From Sinomonas albida (GTDB lineage Bacteria > Actinomycetota > Actinomycetes > Actinomycetales > Micrococcaceae), in NCBI RefSeq assembly GCF_004919045.1, contig NZ_SWDW01000002.1:1-64000 (forward strand): DNA of 64,000 nucleotides, in the 5' to 3' direction. Both the position numbers and the translations under genes were made by a program. The notes below the pieces were generated by a model, which saw only the letters and a program-made list of their open reading frames with translations, ran no database searches and was not told the origin of the DNA. This document shows positions 25,498-36,094 of this stretch, piece after piece (within the stretch, counting starts at the first letter, position 1; every line of letters starts with the position of its first letter).

Positions 25498-27027
25498 ATG
25501 GTGACATACGTCGTCCGGCGCCTCATCACCGCAGCATTGATCCTCCTCGGCGCGTCGTTCCTGGTGTACAACCTGACTGCGCTGTCCGGAGATCCGCTCG
25601 AGGAATTCCGCGCCAGTAATCAACCCAACGCCGCGCAGCTCATGCAGGCCCGCTCCCAGCTCCTGGATCTGGCGACGCCGGCCCCTATCCGCTACTTCAA
25701 GTGGCTCGGTGGAGCCGCCGGCTGCTTCGCGGGCCACTGCGATCTCGGCAAGAACCTGGCCGGCCAGCCGGTGACGCAAGCACTGGGCCAAGCCCTCGTG
25801 CAGACCCTGACCCTGGTCACGGGTGCAACCATCCTGGCCATCCTCGTGGGCGTCGCCCTCGGCATCATCACCGCTCTGCGCCAGTACAGCGCGCTCGACT
25901 ACGGCGTGACGTTCCTGGCGTTCCTGTTCTTCTCGCTGCCGATCTTCTGGGTCGCCGTCCTGCTCAAGGAGTACGGCGCCATCGGCTTCAACAACTTCCT
26001 GGCGCACCCGGACATCCCGATTGCGACGGCCCTCGGCGTCGGAATCGTGGTCGGGATCATCGCCGGGGTCGTCTCGGCCGGCTCGGTCCGCCGGCGGCTC
26101 ATCATCGGGGCGATCGTGTTCGCCTTCGTGACCCTCGTCCTCGAGGTCGCGAGCATCACGCAGTGGTTCCGCTTCCCGGGGCTCGGTCTGGGCGTCATCC
26201 TCATCGCCGGCGTCGGCATCGCGTTCGGGGTCACGGTCCTCACGGCCGGTCTGCAGAACCGCCGCGCCCTCTACGCAGCCCTCACGACCGTCGTCATCGG
26301 TGTCGCGGCCTACTTCCCGATGCAGCCGCTGCTCAACCTCGCCACGCCGCTCATGATCGTCATCCTCGCCGTGGTGACCGTGGCCGTGGGCATCGCGGTG
26401 GGCTACTTCTGGGGCGGCTACGACCGGAGCCAGGGGATGCGCGCAGGCGGCATCACGGCCTTCATCGTCGGTGCCCTCATCATGCTCGACCGCTTCATGC
26501 AGTCGTGGCCGGCCTACTTCGACAACGGCCTGGTGCGCGGTCGTCCCATTGCGACGATCGGTGCTGGCACGCCGAACCTCCAGGCCGACTTCTGGTCTTC
26601 CGGCATCGACACGTTCACGCACCTCATCCTGCCGACCGTGGCCCTCGTCCTGATCTCGCTCGCGAGCTACACCCGCTACACGCGCTCGTCGATGCTCGAG
26701 GTCATGAACATGGACTACATCCGCACCGCGCGCGCCAAGGGCGTGAGCGAGCGGTCCGTGGTCATGCGGCATGCCTTCCGCAACGCGCTCATTCCGATCT
26801 CGACCGTCGTCGCCCTCGACATCGGCCAGCTCATCGGCGGCGCCGTCATCACCGAGACCGTGTTCTCGGTGCACGGCATGGGCTTCATGTTCCTCGACGG
26901 GATCTCGCACGTCGACCCGAACCCGGTGATGGGCGTGTTCCTGTGCGTCGCCATCACAGCCCTCTTCTTCAATCTCGTTGCGGACCTGATCTACTCCGCA
27001 CTCGACCCGCGCGTTAGGGTGAAGTGA
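25498..27027 (+). CDS. Oligopeptide ABC permease, DppB/OppB-like, enlarged
   Basis: A 509-residue permease; typical DppB proteins have 305-340 residues. The N-terminus (YVVRRLITAALILLGASFLV) and the C-terminal EAA region (DYIRTARAKGVSERSVVMRH, then ALDIGQLIGGAVITETVFSV) are standard. About 170 extra residues in the middle (residues about 175-340) add several hydrophobic helices, as seen in some actinobacterial members. The stop lies one base before the next permease gene. Confidence 0.94.
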   Translation: MVTYVVRRLITAALILLGASFLVYNLTALSGDPLEEFRASNQPNAAQLMQARSQLLDLATPAPIRYFKWLGGAAGCFAGHCDLGKNLAGQPVTQALGQALVQTLTLVTGATILAILVGVALGIITALRQYSALDYGVTFLAFLFFSLPIFWVAVLLKEYGAIGFNNFLAHPDIPIATALGVGIVVGIIAGVVSAGSVRRRLIIGAIVFAFVTLVLEVASITQWFRFPGLGLGVILIAGVGIAFGVTVLTAGLQNRRALYAALTTVVIGVAAYFPMQPLLNLATPLMIVILAVVTVAVGIAVGYFWGGYDRSQGMRAGGITAFIVGALIMLDRFMQSWPAYFDNGLVRGRPIATIGAGTPNLQADFWSSGIDTFTHLILPTVALVLISLASYTRYTRSSMLEVMNMDYIRTARAKGVSERSVVMRHAFRNALIPISTVVALDIGQLIGGAVITETVFSVHGMGFMFLDGISHVDPNPVMGVFLCVAITALFFNLVADLIYSALDPRVRVK

Positions 27028-27028
27028 C

Positions 27029-28246
27029 ATGAGCCAGCAGTCTCAGCAGCAAGACGTGACCGCTGCGCCCACAGCCTCGGGAGCAGCGACCGCCGCGCCG
27101 GCCGCAGGCATCGAGCCGGTCCTCGAGACCAAGGGCCTGAGCCTCGGCCAGATCGTCCGGAAGCGCTTCTTCGGCCACTCGGGCGCCCTCATCGGTCTCG
27201 TGGTCTTCGCGATGATCTTCCTCCTCGCGTTCTCGTCCGAGGGGTGGGGCCCGTTCCCCGGCTGGTGGAAGTACCAGCACGACCAGGTCACGCCGCTCGT
27301 CAACGAGGGCGTCCCGACGTGGACGTTGGCACCGTTCAGCTTCGGCGACCACCCCTTCGGACAGGACCGGATCGGTCGCGACCTCTTCGCGATGACGATG
27401 CGTGGCGCGCAGCAGTCGATCGTCGTCATGCTCATCATCGGCATCGTCGCCGGGGTCATCGGCGTCGTCGTCGGCTCGCTCGCGGGCTACTTCCGCGGTT
27501 GGGTCGAGACGGTCCTCATGCGCCTGACCGACATCATCATCATCATTCCCGTGCTGCTCCTCGCGGCCGTGATGTCGCAGACGGCCGGCCGCCGTGACTC
27601 CGGCACGTGGTTCGCGCAGTTCGCCGCAAGCAACGGCGTGGTGGTCCTCGGCATCTTCCTGGGCCTCGTGCTCTGGGTGTCTCTCGCCCGCCTCGTCCGC
27701 GGCGAGTTCCTCTCGCTGCGCGAGCGGGAGTTCGTCGACGCGGCCCGCATTTCCGGCGCGTCGAACTTCCGGATCATCTTCAAGCACATCCTGCCGAACG
27801 CCATCGGCGTCGTGATCGTCAACGGCACGCTCATCATGTCCTCGGCGATCCTGCTCGAGACGGCGCTGAGCTACCTCGGCGTCGGCGTGAAGGCCCCGGA
27901 CACCTCGCTGGGCCTCCTCATCTCGCAGAACCAGGAGGCGTTCGCCACGCGTCCGTGGCTCTTCTGGTGGCCGGGCCTGTTCATCGTGCTCATCTGCCTC
28001 AGCATCAACTTCATCGGCGACGGCCTGCGCGATGCGTTCGATCCGCGCCAGAAGAAGTTCAATGCCAAGAAGGCCAAGAGCCGCGGGGCGCACGGCAGTG
28101 CCGTTGCCGCTGGCGCTTCCCCTGCAGCCGAGCCCTCCCTCGAGGTCGGTACGACCGTGAGCTCGGTGACCTCGGAGGTCCCGGACACCGAGGCATTCGG
28201 CGGTGCGCCGGAGCGCGCCGAGGATGGCAAGGGCGGGACCGCCTGA
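27029..28246 (+). CDS. Oligopeptide ABC permease, DppC/OppC-like
   Basis: A 405-residue permease. It has an N-terminal Ala/Gln-rich cytoplasmic stretch, then the OppC N-terminal helix (FFGHSGALIGLVVFAMIFLL) and the GQDRIGRDLFAMTMRGAQQS segment. The EAA loop is FVDAARISGASNFRIIFKHI. A 60-residue Ala/Ser-rich tail follows the last helix. It forms the channel with the preceding permease. Confidence 0.94.
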   Translation: MSQQSQQQDVTAAPTASGAATAAPAAGIEPVLETKGLSLGQIVRKRFFGHSGALIGLVVFAMIFLLAFSSEGWGPFPGWWKYQHDQVTPLVNEGVPTWTLAPFSFGDHPFGQDRIGRDLFAMTMRGAQQSIVVMLIIGIVAGVIGVVVGSLAGYFRGWVETVLMRLTDIIIIIPVLLLAAVMSQTAGRRDSGTWFAQFAASNGVVVLGIFLGLVLWVSLARLVRGEFLSLREREFVDAARISGASNFRIIFKHILPNAIGVVIVNGTLIMSSAILLETALSYLGVGVKAPDTSLGLLISQNQEAFATRPWLFWWPGLFIVLICLSINFIGDGLRDAFDPRQKKFNAKKAKSRGAHGSAVAAGASPAAEPSLEVGTTVSSVTSEVPDTEAFGGAPERAEDGKGGTA

Positions 28247-28277
28247 GGTGATCCGCTGGGCAGCTCCGGCCCGCCGG

Positions 28278-28913
28278 TCAGGCGGTGAGCGTCACGATGG
28301 TCGCGGCAACGAGCACGAGGGCAACCGCGAGAATGCCCCACGCCGCTCCGCGCAGAACGGGCGTCTCGCCAGCCTGCCCGCCGGTGACGGCGCCGCGCTC
28401 CACCTGCTCCGCCCAGCGGCGGCGCACCAGAAGGGCGGCCTGGCCGGAGACGGTCTGCGGGAGGTCGCCGGGGCGGACGGACTGCGACGGGCCGTAGGCG
28501 CTGGCTGGGAGGCCCCTGATGTTCTCGGGGCGCGCATGGCGCGCTCCGAGGACGCCGGGCGCCGGGGCCGCCCAGGACGAGAAGCGGCCGGATTCCGTCA
28601 CGAGCGTGAGCGCGTACTTCGTGTCCACGTAGGCGAGCGCCTCCCACGGCACGCCGATGCGGCGCAGGGGGTTGACGAGCTCGACGCCGGAATCGCTCAC
28701 CACGACGGCGGGGCGCCAGAAGAGCGCCCAGCCGGCGAACGCCATGAGCACGAGGGGTGCCGAGAAGCGGAGCCCCGCGAAGCCGGTCTGGGCCACGGTG
28801 ACCACGGTCCCGAACGCGGCAAGCGCCCACAGGAGAATGGCCAGCGCCTTGTTGCTGCGGGCCTTGAAGACGTCGACGGGACCGGCATGCTGCAGAGCGC
28901 TCATGCCACCCAT
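28278..28913 (-). CDS. PH-like domain membrane protein, antisense within the oligopeptide operon
   Basis: A 211-residue protein with two close N-terminal hydrophobic helices (about residues 24-66), then a PH-type segment (VSDSGVELVNPLRRIGVPWE, SGRFSSWAAPAPG), and a C-terminal helix (AAWGILAVALVLVAATIV). It resembles small actinobacterial PH domain-containing membrane proteins of unknown function. It lies on the opposite strand between the DppC-like permease gene and the ATPase gene, so transcription of the operon must pass through it antisense, or the ATPase gene has its own promoter. Confidence 0.8.
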   Translation of the reverse strand: MGGMSALQHAGPVDVFKARSNKALAILLWALAAFGTVVTVAQTGFAGLRFSAPLVLMAFAGWALFWRPAVVVSDSGVELVNPLRRIGVPWEALAYVDTKYALTLVTESGRFSSWAAPAPGVLGARHARPENIRGLPASAYGPSQSVRPGDLPQTVSGQAALLVRRRWAEQVERGAVTGGQAGETPVLRGAAWGILAVALVLVAATIVTLTA

Positions 28914-28980
28914 AATTCAGGATTCCGCCCCGGGGGCCAAAGCGCCCGGCGGGGGCGGTGCACGGAAGGAAGAGCAGAGG

Positions 28981-30837
28981 ATGACTGAGAACCTCGGCAT
29001 GGCAGGAAAGTCGCGCCGGCCCGCGAAGGGCGGTGGCATCGGGGGCGATCTGGTCAAGGGCCAGATGGTGCTCGAGGTCAAGGACCTGAGCGTCGATTTC
29101 GGCGTCGAGAAGGAGTGGGTCCCGGCGGCGATCAACCTCAATTACGAGGTGCGCGCAGGCGAGGTCCTCGCCATCGTCGGCGAGTCCGGCTCGGGCAAGT
29201 CCGCGAGCTCGATGGCCCTCCTCGGCCTCCTGCCCTCGAACAGCCGCGTCGCCGGCAGCGTGAAGCTCGCGGGTCAGGAGCTTCTCGGCAAGGATCGCAC
29301 GGCGATCCGCCGGGTCCGCGGCAACGACGTCGCCGTGATCTTCCAGGAGCCGATGACGGCGCTCAACCCCGTCTACACGATCGGCAACCAGATCATCGAG
29401 ACGATTCGCCTCCACAATCCGGTCTCCCCGGACGAGGCGAAGGCCCGCGCGATCAAGATGCTCGAACTCGTCGAGCTCCCCGACCCGGAGAAGGCTTTCA
29501 AGTCCTATCCGCACCAGCTCTCGGGCGGCCAGCGTCAGCGCGCCATGATCGCCCAGTCGCTCTCGTGCGATCCGAAGCTCCTCATCGCCGATGAGCCCAC
29601 GACCGCGCTCGACGTGACCGTCCAGGCCGAAATCCTCGACCTGATGCGCCACCTGAAGGACAAGCTCAACAGCGCCGTCATCCTCATCACGCACGACATG
29701 GGCGTGGTCGCCGACCTCGCCGACCGCATCGCGGTCATGCGCCGTGGCGTCATCGTCGAGTCGGGCACCGCCGAGCAGATCTTCCACGACCCGAAGCACG
29801 AGTACACCCAGGCCCTGCTTGCCGCCGTGCCGCACCTCGGCCAGGGCTCCGAGTCGGAGTCCGAGGTCGACATCACGGCGGCACTCGCAGCCGCCACGCA
29901 CGCGGAGCTCGAGGCGGTCGAGATCTCGGAGCTCGCCGAGCGCGAGAAGGAGAACCTCGAAGCGCTGGCCCAGGCCGAGGCCGCGGTCGAGCGTCGGGGC
30001 ACGCCCGTCCTGGAGCTCAAGGACGTGGCGATCGAGTACCCCAAGCAGGGCCGCGTTCCGGCCTTCCGGGCCGTCGAGGGCGCGAACCTCGTCGTGTACC
30101 CCGGCCAGGTGGTCGGCCTCGTGGGCGAGTCCGGTTCGGGCAAGACGACGATCGGCCGTGCCGCCGTGGGCCTCCTCCCGGTCGCCGAGGGCTCGCTCAA
30201 GGTCGGCGGTCGCGAGATCTCGACCCTCAAGAAGAACTCGAAGGAGCTCCACGACGTCCGCCGCTCGGTCGGCATGGTGTTCCAGGATCCCTCGTCCTCG
30301 CTCAACCCGCGTCTCCCCATCGGCGAGTCGATCGGCGAGCCGATGTTCCTCGCAGGGGTCGCGAAGGGGGCAGACCTGCAGAAGCGGGTCGAGACGCTCC
30401 TCGACCAGGTCGAGCTGCCGCGGGCTTACCGAAACCGCTACCCGCACGAGCTCTCCGGCGGCCAGAAGCAGCGCGTCGGCATTGCCCGCGCGCTCTCGCT
30501 CAAGCCGAAGCTCATGGTCGCCGACGAGCCGACGTCCGCGCTCGACGTCTCGGTCCAGGCCAAGGTCCTCGAGCTGTTCCAGGCGCTCCAGAAGGAGCTC
30601 GGCTTCGCGGCCCTGTTCGTGACGCACGACCTCGCCGTGATCGACGTGCTCGCCGACCACATCTGCGTCATGCAGCGCGGCAAGATCGTGGAGCAGGGCT
30701 CGCGCGACCAGATCCTGCGCAACCCGCAGGAGGCTTACACGCAGCGGCTCCTCGCGGCCGTCCCCCTCCCGGACCCGGAGAAGCAGCGCGAGCGCCGCGA
30801 GCTGCGCGAGCTCCTGCTCGCGAGCGGCATCGAGTAG
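28981..30837 (+). CDS. Fused dual ATP-binding protein of an oligopeptide ABC transporter
   Basis: A 618-residue protein containing two complete ABC ATPase domains, equivalent to OppD plus OppF. Domain 1 has Walker A GESGSGKSAS, signature LSGGQRQR and Walker B LLIADEPTTALD. Domain 2 has Walker A GESGSGKTTI, signature LSGGQKQR and Walker [14 protein letters not shown] charged Ala/Glu linker (about residues 290-340) joins them. The ATG follows GGAAGGAAGAGCAG. It powers the permeases encoded at 25498-28246. Confidence 0.96.
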   Translation: MTENLGMAGKSRRPAKGGGIGGDLVKGQMVLEVKDLSVDFGVEKEWVPAAINLNYEVRAGEVLAIVGESGSGKSASSMALLGLLPSNSRVAGSVKLAGQELLGKDRTAIRRVRGNDVAVIFQEPMTALNPVYTIGNQIIETIRLHNPVSPDEAKARAIKMLELVELPDPEKAFKSYPHQLSGGQRQRAMIAQSLSCDPKLLIADEPTTALDVTVQAEILDLMRHLKDKLNSAVILITHDMGVVADLADRIAVMRRGVIVESGTAEQIFHDPKHEYTQALLAAVPHLGQGSESESEVDITAALAAATHAELEAVEISELAEREKENLEALAQAEAAVERRGTPVLELKDVAIEYPKQGRVPAFRAVEGANLVVYPGQVVGLVGESGSGKTTIGRAAVGLLPVAEGSLKVGGREISTLKKNSKELHDVRRSVGMVFQDPSSSLNPRLPIGESIGEPMFLAGVAKGADLQKRVETLLDQVELPRAYRNRYPHELSGGQKQRVGIARALSLKPKLMVADEPTSALDVSVQAKVLELFQALQKELGFAALFVTHDLAVIDVLADHICVMQRGKIVEQGSRDQILRNPQEAYTQRLLAAVPLPDPEKQRERRELRELLLASGIE

Positions 30838-30880
30838 CCGGCACTTCGGCGGCGGCAGCTCTCAGGCGTCGCCTCCGCGG

Positions 30881-30943
30881 GAAGTCCCCTTCACGCGGAA
30901 AGAGTCACCCTCAAGATGACTTCTCAAGCACTAAGGGGACTTC
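30881..30943. terminator. Inverted repeat after the oligopeptide operon
   Basis: GAAGTCCCCTT and AAGGGGACTTC are exact 11-bp complements separated by 41 bases. It lies between the convergent ATPase and SGNH lipoprotein genes. The wide loop makes classical termination doubtful; it is the only structured element in this spacer. Confidence 0.4.
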
Positions 30944-30977
30944 GCTCCGGAACCGAAGCGCCGCCACACGAAGGGGT

Positions 30978-31868
30978 TCAGCTGAGGCTGAGCCCCTTCG
31001 CCGCGACGGCCGCAGCCAGCACGGGCGCGAGGCGCGCCTTGCCGGCGGGCTTGAGGTGGACGCCGTCCGCGAGCAGGTCCGCGAGGCCGTACCGCGAGAT
31101 CCAGTCGCCGCAGGCAATGAACGGCACGCCGAGCTGCGCCGACGTGCGCCCGAGGAGGGCATCGACCTCGGGACGCCGCCCGCCGCCGTCGGCCGCTGAC
31201 TTCGCGAGGGTGCCGATCACAAGCGTCTTGGCGGAGGGATAGCTGCGCGCTAGCTCCTTCAGGAGCGAAGCCTCGCCGTTCACGATCGCCGCGTCCGTGG
31301 AGCCTCGCGACGCGTCGTTGCCGCCGCCCTGGACCACGACGAGGCCGGGCCTTCCGTGGGGGAGGAGCCAGTCGCCGAGGCGGAGCGCGTCGACGTAGTC
31401 GTGCACGGGCGGGTTCGACACCGTGAAGCCGGTCCCGCCGCGGCCCGCGAAATAGACCGTGTAGCCGGCCTGCTCGAGGCCGCGCCGCACCCAGCTGTCC
31501 GTCGGCTCGGACTGGGAGTCGCCGATGAGCACGGCGGTCCGCGCGAGGCTCCCGAGCACGACCTCGCGACGCCCGTCTGACGGGTTGAAGTAGACGGAGC
31601 CGAGCGGGAGCTGGTCCGGGGACGCGCTGCTGAACCCCTTGGGCAGGCTCGTGCTGAGGGCGAGCGGCACGATGCCCGGCGTCGGATCCTGGCGCGTGGG
31701 AGCGGACGACGGCGCGTGGTCGCCCGCCGCCGTCCCGGCCGTCGGGGCCGCGCACCCGGTCGCGGTAAGGACCGCGAGGAGGACAGCCGCCGGCGCCGCG
31801 CGCCGGGCGCAGGAAAACGGGGCGACGGCCCGCGCGATTCGCGGGCCGAGTGGGCTGCTCAGGTCCAT
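30978..31868 (-). CDS. SGNH/GDSL hydrolase family lipoprotein
   Basis: A 296-residue exported protein. The signal peptide ends TATGC with the lipidated Cys39. The SGNH catalytic blocks are GDSQSE (nucleophile Ser), GRGGTG (Gly), GGGND (Asn), and DGVHLKPAGKARL with the Asp-His pair near the C-terminus. This suggests an esterase or acyl hydrolase acting on surface polysaccharide or lipid. The start at 31868 follows GTGGAGGG; an ATG at 31904 is possible but adds residues before the signal peptide. It is divergent from typA. Confidence 0.85.
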   Translation of the reverse strand: MDLSSPLGPRIARAVAPFSCARRAAPAAVLLAVLTATGCAAPTAGTAAGDHAPSSAPTRQDPTPGIVPLALSTSLPKGFSSASPDQLPLGSVYFNPSDGRREVVLGSLARTAVLIGDSQSEPTDSWVRRGLEQAGYTVYFAGRGGTGFTVSNPPVHDYVDALRLGDWLLPHGRPGLVVVQGGGNDASRGSTDAAIVNGEASLLKELARSYPSAKTLVIGTLAKSAADGGGRRPEVDALLGRTSAQLGVPFIACGDWISRYGLADLLADGVHLKPAGKARLAPVLAAAVAAKGLSLS

Positions 31869-32015
31869 CCGGCCCTCCACGGGATTCGGCACTCGTGGAT
31901 CCATCGTAAAATGGAAACGCTGGCCCTCAAGAGGGTCTGTTCCGTTGTGCCTCCAGCCGTTCGAGCTTTGCCAGGCGCCGGATCCTCGCGAACCACCGAA
32001 TCGAGCCCGAAGCGA

Positions 32016-33941
<1,926 letters not shown>

Positions 33942-33984
33942 GACGCAATAGCTGGGGGTCGCTGAGCCAAAACAGCGACTCCCA

Positions 33985-34030
33985 GGAGAGCGGACGACGG
34001 CGGGTGCCCACCCGCCGTCGTCCGCTCTTC
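33985..34030. terminator. Terminator-like palindrome after typA
   Basis: AGCGGACGACGGCGGGT pairs perfectly with ACCCGCCGTCGTCCGCT over a 4-base loop (GCCC); pairing extends further with one G-T pair (GGAG/CTTC). It would end typA transcription. Part of it is repeated at 34220-34242. Confidence 0.65.
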
Positions 34031-34051
34031 CCGTTGTCGCGCGTCCCGTCC

Positions 34052-34242
34052 CGACCTTGTTTCGGCGCACGACCCGGCCCACGGCGGCGCGTCGCGCGGC
34101 ATGTCGCGACTGAGGAGGCCGAAACGAGGTCGCGATGGCACAGCGGTGGCGCCAGCCGGCCGCGCGCCCGATCCTGAGCACCGCGCAACGCTCCGGCAGC
34201 AGAGAGCGCCAGAAGAGAACGGACGACGGCGGGTGCCCACCC
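34052..34242. repeat. Nested repeats between typA and the ArsR-like gene
   Basis: CGACCTTGTTTCGGC (34052-34066) and GCCGAAACGAGGTCG (34118-34132) are 15-bp complements with one mismatch around a 51-base loop. At 34220-34242 the left arm, loop and first right-arm bases of the typA terminator recur (CGGACGACGGCGGGTGCCC plus ACCC). The 304-bp spacer has no gene and seems built from duplicated palindromic units, perhaps a small repeated intergenic element. Confidence 0.5.
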
Positions 34243-34245
34243 CTG

Positions 34246-34737
34246 TCAGTCGGCGCTCGGGTCCTGGTGATGGGCGATCATGAGCGAGGTCGCGCGGCCG
34301 TCCGGGTCGCTCGGCAGCGCGGCGTACTCGTCGATGACCGCGCGGAGCTTGGCGATCATGGCCTGACGATGGTCCTCGTTGAGCTTGAGGCCAAGGCGCC
34401 ACACCTCGATGTCCTCGGGCGGGAGCGCAGCGGTCTCCTGGACGAAGGTCTCGATGAGGATCGGGGCGACGTCGTCGACGTGCTGGCCCCACGAGCGACG
34501 GGTTGCGAGGTAAGGGACCTCGCGCGAGCCGCGCCGTCCGCGCCGCTCGGCCTGCGGCTCGAGGAAGCCGGTGGCCACGAGCGTCCTCACGTGGTGCAGC
34601 GTCGACGCGGGATTGAGCCCGAGGAGGTCCGCGATTTCCTTGTTGCTGCGCGCGTGATGGAGGCACAGCCGCAGGATGCGCAGCCGCAGGGGAGAGCTGA
34701 GCGCACGGCCCTTGGCGGCCTCGTCGGACTCGGACAT
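34246..34737 (-). CDS. ArsR-like winged-helix regulator
   Basis: A 163-residue regulator whose N-terminal domain reads ALSSPLRLRILRLCLHH, SNKEIADLLGLNPASTLHHV and RTLVATGFLEPQ, an ArsR/HTH_20 winged helix. A 75-residue C-terminal part resembles the YjgJ/transcriptional-regulator helical tail. It has no metal-binding cysteines. It is divergent from the MFS gene, and the 58-bp spacer is dominated by a perfect palindrome, so it probably represses the MFS gene and itself. Confidence 0.88.
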   Translation of the reverse strand: MSESDEAAKGRALSSPLRLRILRLCLHHARSNKEIADLLGLNPASTLHHVRTLVATGFLEPQAERRGRRGSREVPYLATRRSWGQHVDDVAPILIETFVQETAALPPEDIEVWRLGLKLNEDHRQAMIAKLRAVIDEYAALPSDPDGRATSLMIAHHQDPSAD

Positions 34738-34751
34738 GGAACCACTGTACC

Positions 34752-34783
34752 CGCGAGTGATTGACAGTTCCCAATCACTCGCG
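34752..34783. promoter_or_regulatory. Operator of the ArsR-like regulator
   Basis: CGCGAGTGATTG-ACAGTTCC-CAATCACTCGCG is a perfect 12-bp inverted repeat with an 8-base spacer. It is centred between the two divergent start codons, 12 bp from the MFS ATG and 14 bp from the regulator ATG. The core AGTGATTG-N8-CAATCACT recurs at 23307-23330. Confidence 0.75.
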
Positions 34784-34795
34784 CACACTGACGGC

Positions 34796-36070
34796 ATGCC
34801 ACTTCCCTCCGCGGAGCGCAGCACGGTGACACCGCTCATCCGGCGCCCCTCGTTCCTCGCGTTCTGGACCGGCCAGGGAGTGAGCCAGGTGGGTGTCCAG
34901 CTCGGCCAGCTCGCGCTCCCGGTCCTCGCCGTGAGCCTGCTCGGCGCGGGGGAGATGGACCTCGGCGTGCTCAACGCGGCGTCGATGGCCGCGTTCCTCG
35001 TGGTGGGGCTTCCCGCGGGGGCCTGGGTGGACCGGTGGCTCAAGCGCCGCACCATGATCCGCGCGGACCTCGTGCGCATGGCGGCGATGCTCGCCGTCCC
35101 GGTCCTGTGGTGGTCCGGCCGGCTCGAGATGTGGCACCTGTTCCTCGTGGCGGCAGTGGTCGGGGTGGCCACGGTGTTCTTCGATGTCGCGTATCAGAGT
35201 TACATCCCGCTGCTCGTGGACCGCGAGCTCGTCGCGGACGCGAACGGCAAGCTCGAGGCCACCGCCCAAGTCTCGCGGCTCGGTGGCCCTGCCCTGGGCG
35301 GCTTCCTGCTGACGCTCGTGAGCGCGCCCGTGCTCTTCGCGGGGGAGGCCGGCGGCTACCTCGTCTCGGCGCTGTGCCTCACCCGCGTGCGGGACTCCGA
35401 GACGAGGCCGGAGCGCGTCGAGGGGAGCAGCCTTCTCCGCGAGATCCGCGACGGGGCGGGCTTCGTGATCCACCACTCGCTCATTCGCCGCATCGTCGCG
35501 AGCACGGCGACGGCCAACCTCTTCTCTGCGATCACGTACGTGCTCATGCCGATCGTCATCCTGCGCGAGCTCGACTTCGGGCCGGTGGGCCTCGGCGTCA
35601 TCCTCTCCATCGGGTCGGTGGGCGGGATCATCGGGGCGCTCGCGAGCCCACGCCTCGCGGCGTGGATCGGCGAGGGCCCACTCCTGCCGCTCGGGCTCCT
35701 GGTGGGCAGCGCCGCCGTCGTCCTCTTTCCGCTCGCGCTCGCCGCCGGGCCGGGCCCGCTCGCGCTCGTCCTGCTGAGCGCGGGCGAGTTCCTGATGAGC
35801 TTCGGTGTCATCGTCTACAACGTCATGCAGGTGAGCATGCGGCAGCGCGTGTGCCCGCCGCGCCTGCTCGGCCGCATGAACGCGTCGATCCGGTGCGTCG
35901 TGTGGGGCGTCATGCCGATCGGGAGCCTGCTGGGCGGCTGGCTCGGCGAGCGGATCGGGGTGGCCCCGACGCTGTGGGTCGGCGTCGCGGGCGCGGTGCT
36001 CTCCTGCGTCCCGGTGGCCGTCGGCCCGTTCTTCCGCCTCCGGAGGCTGCCGGACGCGGAGGGGGAATGA
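34796..36070 (+). CDS. MFS transporter, enterobactin-exporter/macrolide-efflux type
   Basis: A 424-residue major facilitator with about 12 helices. It begins RRPSFLAFWTGQGVSQVGVQ and has AGAWVDRWLKRRTMIRADLVR (the motif A-like loop between helices 2 and 3), as in MFS_3 (EntS/macrolide efflux) members. The start fits the short family N-terminus. Control by the divergent ArsR-like protein suggests inducible drug or metabolite export. Confidence 0.92.
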   Translation: MPLPSAERSTVTPLIRRPSFLAFWTGQGVSQVGVQLGQLALPVLAVSLLGAGEMDLGVLNAASMAAFLVVGLPAGAWVDRWLKRRTMIRADLVRMAAMLAVPVLWWSGRLEMWHLFLVAAVVGVATVFFDVAYQSYIPLLVDRELVADANGKLEATAQVSRLGGPALGGFLLTLVSAPVLFAGEAGGYLVSALCLTRVRDSETRPERVEGSSLLREIRDGAGFVIHHSLIRRIVASTATANLFSAITYVLMPIVILRELDFGPVGLGVILSIGSVGGIIGALASPRLAAWIGEGPLLPLGLLVGSAAVVLFPLALAAGPGPLALVLLSAGEFLMSFGVIVYNVMQVSMRQRVCPPRLLGRMNASIRCVVWGVMPIGSLLGGWLGERIGVAPTLWVGVAGAVLSCVPVAVGPFFRLRRLPDAEGE

Positions 36071-36094
36071 GGCCACGCCCGCGCTGATTGGCTG

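Noticed and set aside
27871-30660. Minus-strand open frame of 929 codons
   Set aside because: It lies opposite the dual ABC ATPase and DppC-like genes and has a Leu/Asp/Arg-rich composition typical of an antisense frame.
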